Below are positions 6,294 through 8,519 of a stretch of DNA of 8,519 nucleotides, piece by piece (position 1 is the first letter of the stretch; every line of letters begins with the position of its first letter). The stretch covers positions 1-8,519 of the forward strand of contig QBMP01000102.1 of assembly GCA_003242115.1 (NCBI GenBank), written 5' to 3'. The stretch is from Phormidesmis priestleyi. Lineage in GTDB: Bacteria > Cyanobacteriota > Cyanobacteriia > Phormidesmidales > Phormidesmidaceae. The notes under the pieces were generated by a model. It was not told where the DNA came from, made no database searches, and worked only from the letters and a program-made list of their open reading frames with translations. The position numbers and the translations under genes were made by a program.

Positions 6294-8135
6294 ATGGAAA
6301 GGTTCAATTTCAAAGTATTCAAGCGTTTTTGGGCGATCGCTAAAGCCTACTGGTTTGGCGAAGACAAGTGGAAAGCACGGGGGCTGCTGCTGCTGATTGT
6401 GGTGCTGCTACTGGGCTACACAGGGCTGAGCGTGTTACTCAATACTCAGCGAGGCGAGCTGATTTCGGCGCTATCTGCTCAAAGTGAGAGCCGCTTTTGG
6501 AAAACGGTGGGTATTTTTCTGGGTATTTTGATCGTGTATGCGCCCTTGCTGGCGGGCTATACCTTTTTGCGCGATCGCCTTGCTCTGGCCTGGCGGCGTT
6601 GGCTCACCGATAGTTTTATTGACAGGTATTTTCGCGATCGCGCCTTTTACAACATCAATCAGTTCAGCCCTGATATTGACAACCCAGACCAGCGCATTGC
6701 TGAGGACGTGCGGAGTTTTACCCAAGAGTCTCTGACTTTGGGATTGGTTGCCGTTGAGTCGGTCTTATCAATCATTGCTTTTAGCGGCGTACTGTGGGGA
6801 ATTTCCAGAGAGCTGGTGCTGTTTCTCATCATCTATGCCGTGGCTGGCACGGCGCTGACGATTGGTGTTTTTGGTCAGCCGCTGGTGAAGCTTAACTTTG
6901 AACAGCTCAAAAAAGAGGCGAACTTTCGCTTTAGTTTGGTGCGGGTGCGAGAAAATGCAGAGGCGATCGCGTTTTATCAAGGTGAGCGGCAAGAATCTGA
7001 GCAAATTAAAGATCGGTTCATTGCCGCGTTTGATAATTATAAAAAGCTGCTGAGCTGGGAACTAGCGCTTAATGGCCTGACTAATTTTTATGAGTTTATT
7101 CCTTTTGTTTTGCCTGCAATCGTCGTGGCTCCCGGCGTATTTAGTGGAGAGGTTGAGGTTGGCAAAGTCAGCGAAGCGCAGGGCGCATTCATTCGCGTTT
7201 TCTTTTCACTCAATGTTATTGTTGCTCGGCTTCAGTCTTTAACAGCTTTTGGCGCTGGGATTGACAGGCTTTATGACTTTTCTGAGGCGATTGGCGATAT
7301 CGAAAGCCCGGATGCACTCGAAGATAAACAGCATTCAGAAGCACCGCAAGTCTTAGCCGCATCCCTAGAAGACAAAAAAGAATCAGAAGGAGATGAAAGC
7401 GCCACTGCCGAAGGTGCGATTCACTCCGCTGAAACCCATACACCGGCTAATACAGAAGCCAGTTTGCCAGTCATTTCGCTCGAAATATCATCGACATTAG
7501 CACTTGATGACCTAACGCTCCAAACGCCCAACTACCAGAGAACGCTAATCGAGAACCTTTCGCTGACCTTAGATAAGGCGGGATCACTATTGGTTATGGG
7601 GCCGAGTGGGTGTGGGAAAAGTTCTTTGATGCGGGCGATCGCCGGTCTCTGGCAATCTGGCACGGGCACCATCCTCAGACCCGATATTCAAGATCTGCTA
7701 TTTCTACCCCAAAAGCCATACATGGTGCTTGGCAATCTCAGGCAACAAATGCTGTATCCTTACCCCGACACAAAAGCAACAGATAGGCAGCTTACTGAAG
7801 TGCTGAAGCAGGTCAACCTACCAGATTTGGCCGAACGCTACGATGAGGGTTTTGATACTGTAGAAGAATGGGGTGATGTGCTTTCTTTGGGAGAACAACA
7901 GCGGCTGAGCTTTGCGCGTGTTCTCATTCATCAGCCTGTCTATACTATTTTAGATGAAGCTACTAGCGCACTAGATCGTGCCAACGAAGAACAGCTCTAT
8001 GGTCACTTAGCAACAGCAAAAACGGCTTACATTAGCGTTGGTCATCGAGAGTCTTTAGAGAACTATCATCAATCAGTTTTACGCTTAGCTGAAGACCATA
8101 CCTGGAAAATAAGCATCATAGACGAATCGCATTAG
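6294..8135 (+). CDS. SbmA/BacA/YddA-type ABC transporter, fused permease and ATPase
   Basis: A 613-residue half-transporter with an N-terminal membrane domain (about 25-330, ABC_membrane_2 type) fused to a C-terminal ATPase; it should act as a homodimer in the inner membrane. Relatives move peptides, bleomycin-like drugs or cobalamin, and the direction cannot be told here. Family signs are WRRWLTDSFIDRYF and NPDQRIAEDV (130-139). The ATPase shows Walker A GPSGCGKS (436-443), Q-loop LPQKP (471-475), a variant signature LSLGEQQR (530-537), Walker B YTILDEATSALD (550-561) and the switch His (584). Between the domains is an acidic, low-complexity linker (about 340-400) lacking aromatic residues. 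The ATG at 6294 is preferred over an in-frame TTG at 6279 because MERFNFKVFKRFW is the usual family start; no strong ribosome binding site is seen for either. Five HIP1 sites lie in the gene. It follows the GH104 gene by 40 nt. Confidence 0.93.
   Translation: MERFNFKVFKRFWAIAKAYWFGEDKWKARGLLLLIVVLLLGYTGLSVLLNTQRGELISALSAQSESRFWKTVGIFLGILIVYAPLLAGYTFLRDRLALAWRRWLTDSFIDRYFRDRAFYNINQFSPDIDNPDQRIAEDVRSFTQESLTLGLVAVESVLSIIAFSGVLWGISRELVLFLIIYAVAGTALTIGVFGQPLVKLNFEQLKKEANFRFSLVRVRENAEAIAFYQGERQESEQIKDRFIAAFDNYKKLLSWELALNGLTNFYEFIPFVLPAIVVAPGVFSGEVEVGKVSEAQGAFIRVFFSLNVIVARLQSLTAFGAGIDRLYDFSEAIGDIESPDALEDKQHSEAPQVLAASLEDKKESEGDESATAEGAIHSAETHTPANTEASLPVISLEISSTLALDDLTLQTPNYQRTLIENLSLTLDKAGSLLVMGPSGCGKSSLMRAIAGLWQSGTGTILRPDIQDLLFLPQKPYMVLGNLRQQMLYPYPDTKATDRQLTEVLKQVNLPDLAERYDEGFDTVEEWGDVLSLGEQQRLSFARVLIHQPVYTILDEATSALDRANEEQLYGHLATAKTAYISVGHRESLENYHQSVLRLAEDHTWKISIIDESH
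6333..7642. repeat. Cluster of five HIP1 palindromes (GCGATCGC) within the ABC transporter gene
   Basis: Exact GCGATCGC copies occur at 6333-6340, 6571-6578, 6634-6641, 6963-6970 and 7635-7642. Three more lie outside the gene at 764-771, 2933-2940 and 5808-5815. HIP1 is the highly iterated palindrome of many cyanobacterial genomes and is the main DNA-level sign of the host group here. Confidence 0.9.
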
Positions 8136-8214
8136 CCCGTCGCTTCTGAATTGTTCTAAAGGTGGCAGGACAAAGGCTTTGTTTTAACCCAAGGGACTAG
8201 CTGATCATCTCAGG

Positions 8215-8519
8215 TCAAGTAACAGGACTCAGTTCCTTGGGCGTATCCGCAGTCGTATCAGCGCTTTTTGCCATTGCCTTTAGGCGCTCAATGCGATCTT
8301 CAGTAGGAGGATGGGTCAAAAACAGGCTCATTAAGCCCTTCTTTGAAAGCGGATTGACGATAAATAGCGGCGCAAAGGCAGGGTTACCGTGTATAGGAAC
8401 TTCTTGACCCATTGCCTCTAATTTTTCGAGCGCGCGCACTAAAGCCAAAGGATTCTGGGTAATCTCGGCGGCTCCCGTATCGGCTGCATATTCTCTCGTT
8501 CTCGAAATTGCCATACGCA
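8215..8519 (-). CDS. htpX: HtpX-like M48 zinc metalloprotease, C-terminal part only
   Basis: The minus-strand frame runs off the right edge of the window, so only about 101 residues of the C-terminus are seen; the ATG at 8514 is internal, not a start (the preceding codon is Arg). HtpX proteases are inner-membrane zinc enzymes that degrade damaged membrane proteins. Visible here are AISRTREYAADTGAAE, whose Glu in REY matches the third zinc ligand of the family, PLALVRALEKLE, and the near-terminal THPPTEDRIERLKAM, which is characteristic of HtpX. The HExxH motif and membrane helices should lie beyond the window. The tail ends in a Thr/Ala/Asp-rich stretch. It is convergent with the ABC transporter gene, with 79 nt between the two stops and no convincing terminator there. 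Confidence 0.88.
   Translation of the reverse strand, partial: RMAISRTREYAADTGAAEITQNPLALVRALEKLEAMGQEVPIHGNPAFAPLFIVNPLSKKGLMSLFLTHPPTEDRIERLKAMAKSADTTADTPKELSPVT

Noticed and set aside
8170..8186. ACAAA-GGC-TTTGT hairpin between the convergent ABC transporter and htpX genes as a terminator
   Set aside because: The 5-bp stem is nearly all A-T with a 3-nt loop; too weak to call despite the following T's.

Overview
This window looks like chromosomal DNA from a cyanobacterium. The octamer GCGATCGC (HIP1) occurs eight times in 8.5 kb. The valyl-tRNA synthetase carries an inserted CAAD domain, an appendage known from cyanobacterial and plastid proteins. The other proteins read like cyanobacterial members of their families. 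The genus cannot be fixed from this stretch. I see no phage module, CRISPR array, rRNA or tRNA, and no clear new multi-gene defence or biosynthetic system.

Layout, left to right on + unless stated: (1) positions 2-841, the 3' part of an ABC-2 type export permease whose N-terminus lies outside the window; (2) 842-1315, a gap without genes that holds a 208-bp miniature transposable element at 968-1175 with 15-bp perfect terminal inverted repeats beginning GTAA and an 8-bp target duplication, the hallmarks of the IS66 family, followed by ATCA-rich repeats and a good promoter; (3) 1316-1669, a small predicted secreted protein with a GTG start and strong ribosome binding site, closed by a hairpin terminator at 1740-1780; (4) 1873-5271, valS, 1132 residues, long because a two-helix CAAD membrane anchor and a linker with an EQRS tandem repeat sit between the anticodon-binding part and the C-terminal coiled coil; a short terminator hairpin overlaps its stop codon; (5) 5299-5505 on -, a probable 68-residue two-helix membrane protein, convergent with valS and divergent from the next gene; (6) 5534-6253, a membrane-anchored lambda-lysozyme-like (GH104) muramidase or lytic transglycosylase; (7) 6294-8135, a full-length SbmA/BacA/YddA-type fused permease-ATPase, 40 bp downstream and probably cotranscribed with (6); (8) 8215-8519 on -, the C-terminal part of an HtpX-like M48 metalloprotease, convergent with (7).

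Most genes share an envelope theme (two ABC transporters, a wall hydrolase, a membrane-protein quality-control protease, a secreted protein, and a synthetase with a membrane anchor), but the mix of strands and the terminators argue for several small transcription units rather than one system. The most notable items are the intact IS66-type miniature element and the CAAD-bearing ValRS with its 12-bp tandem repeat.
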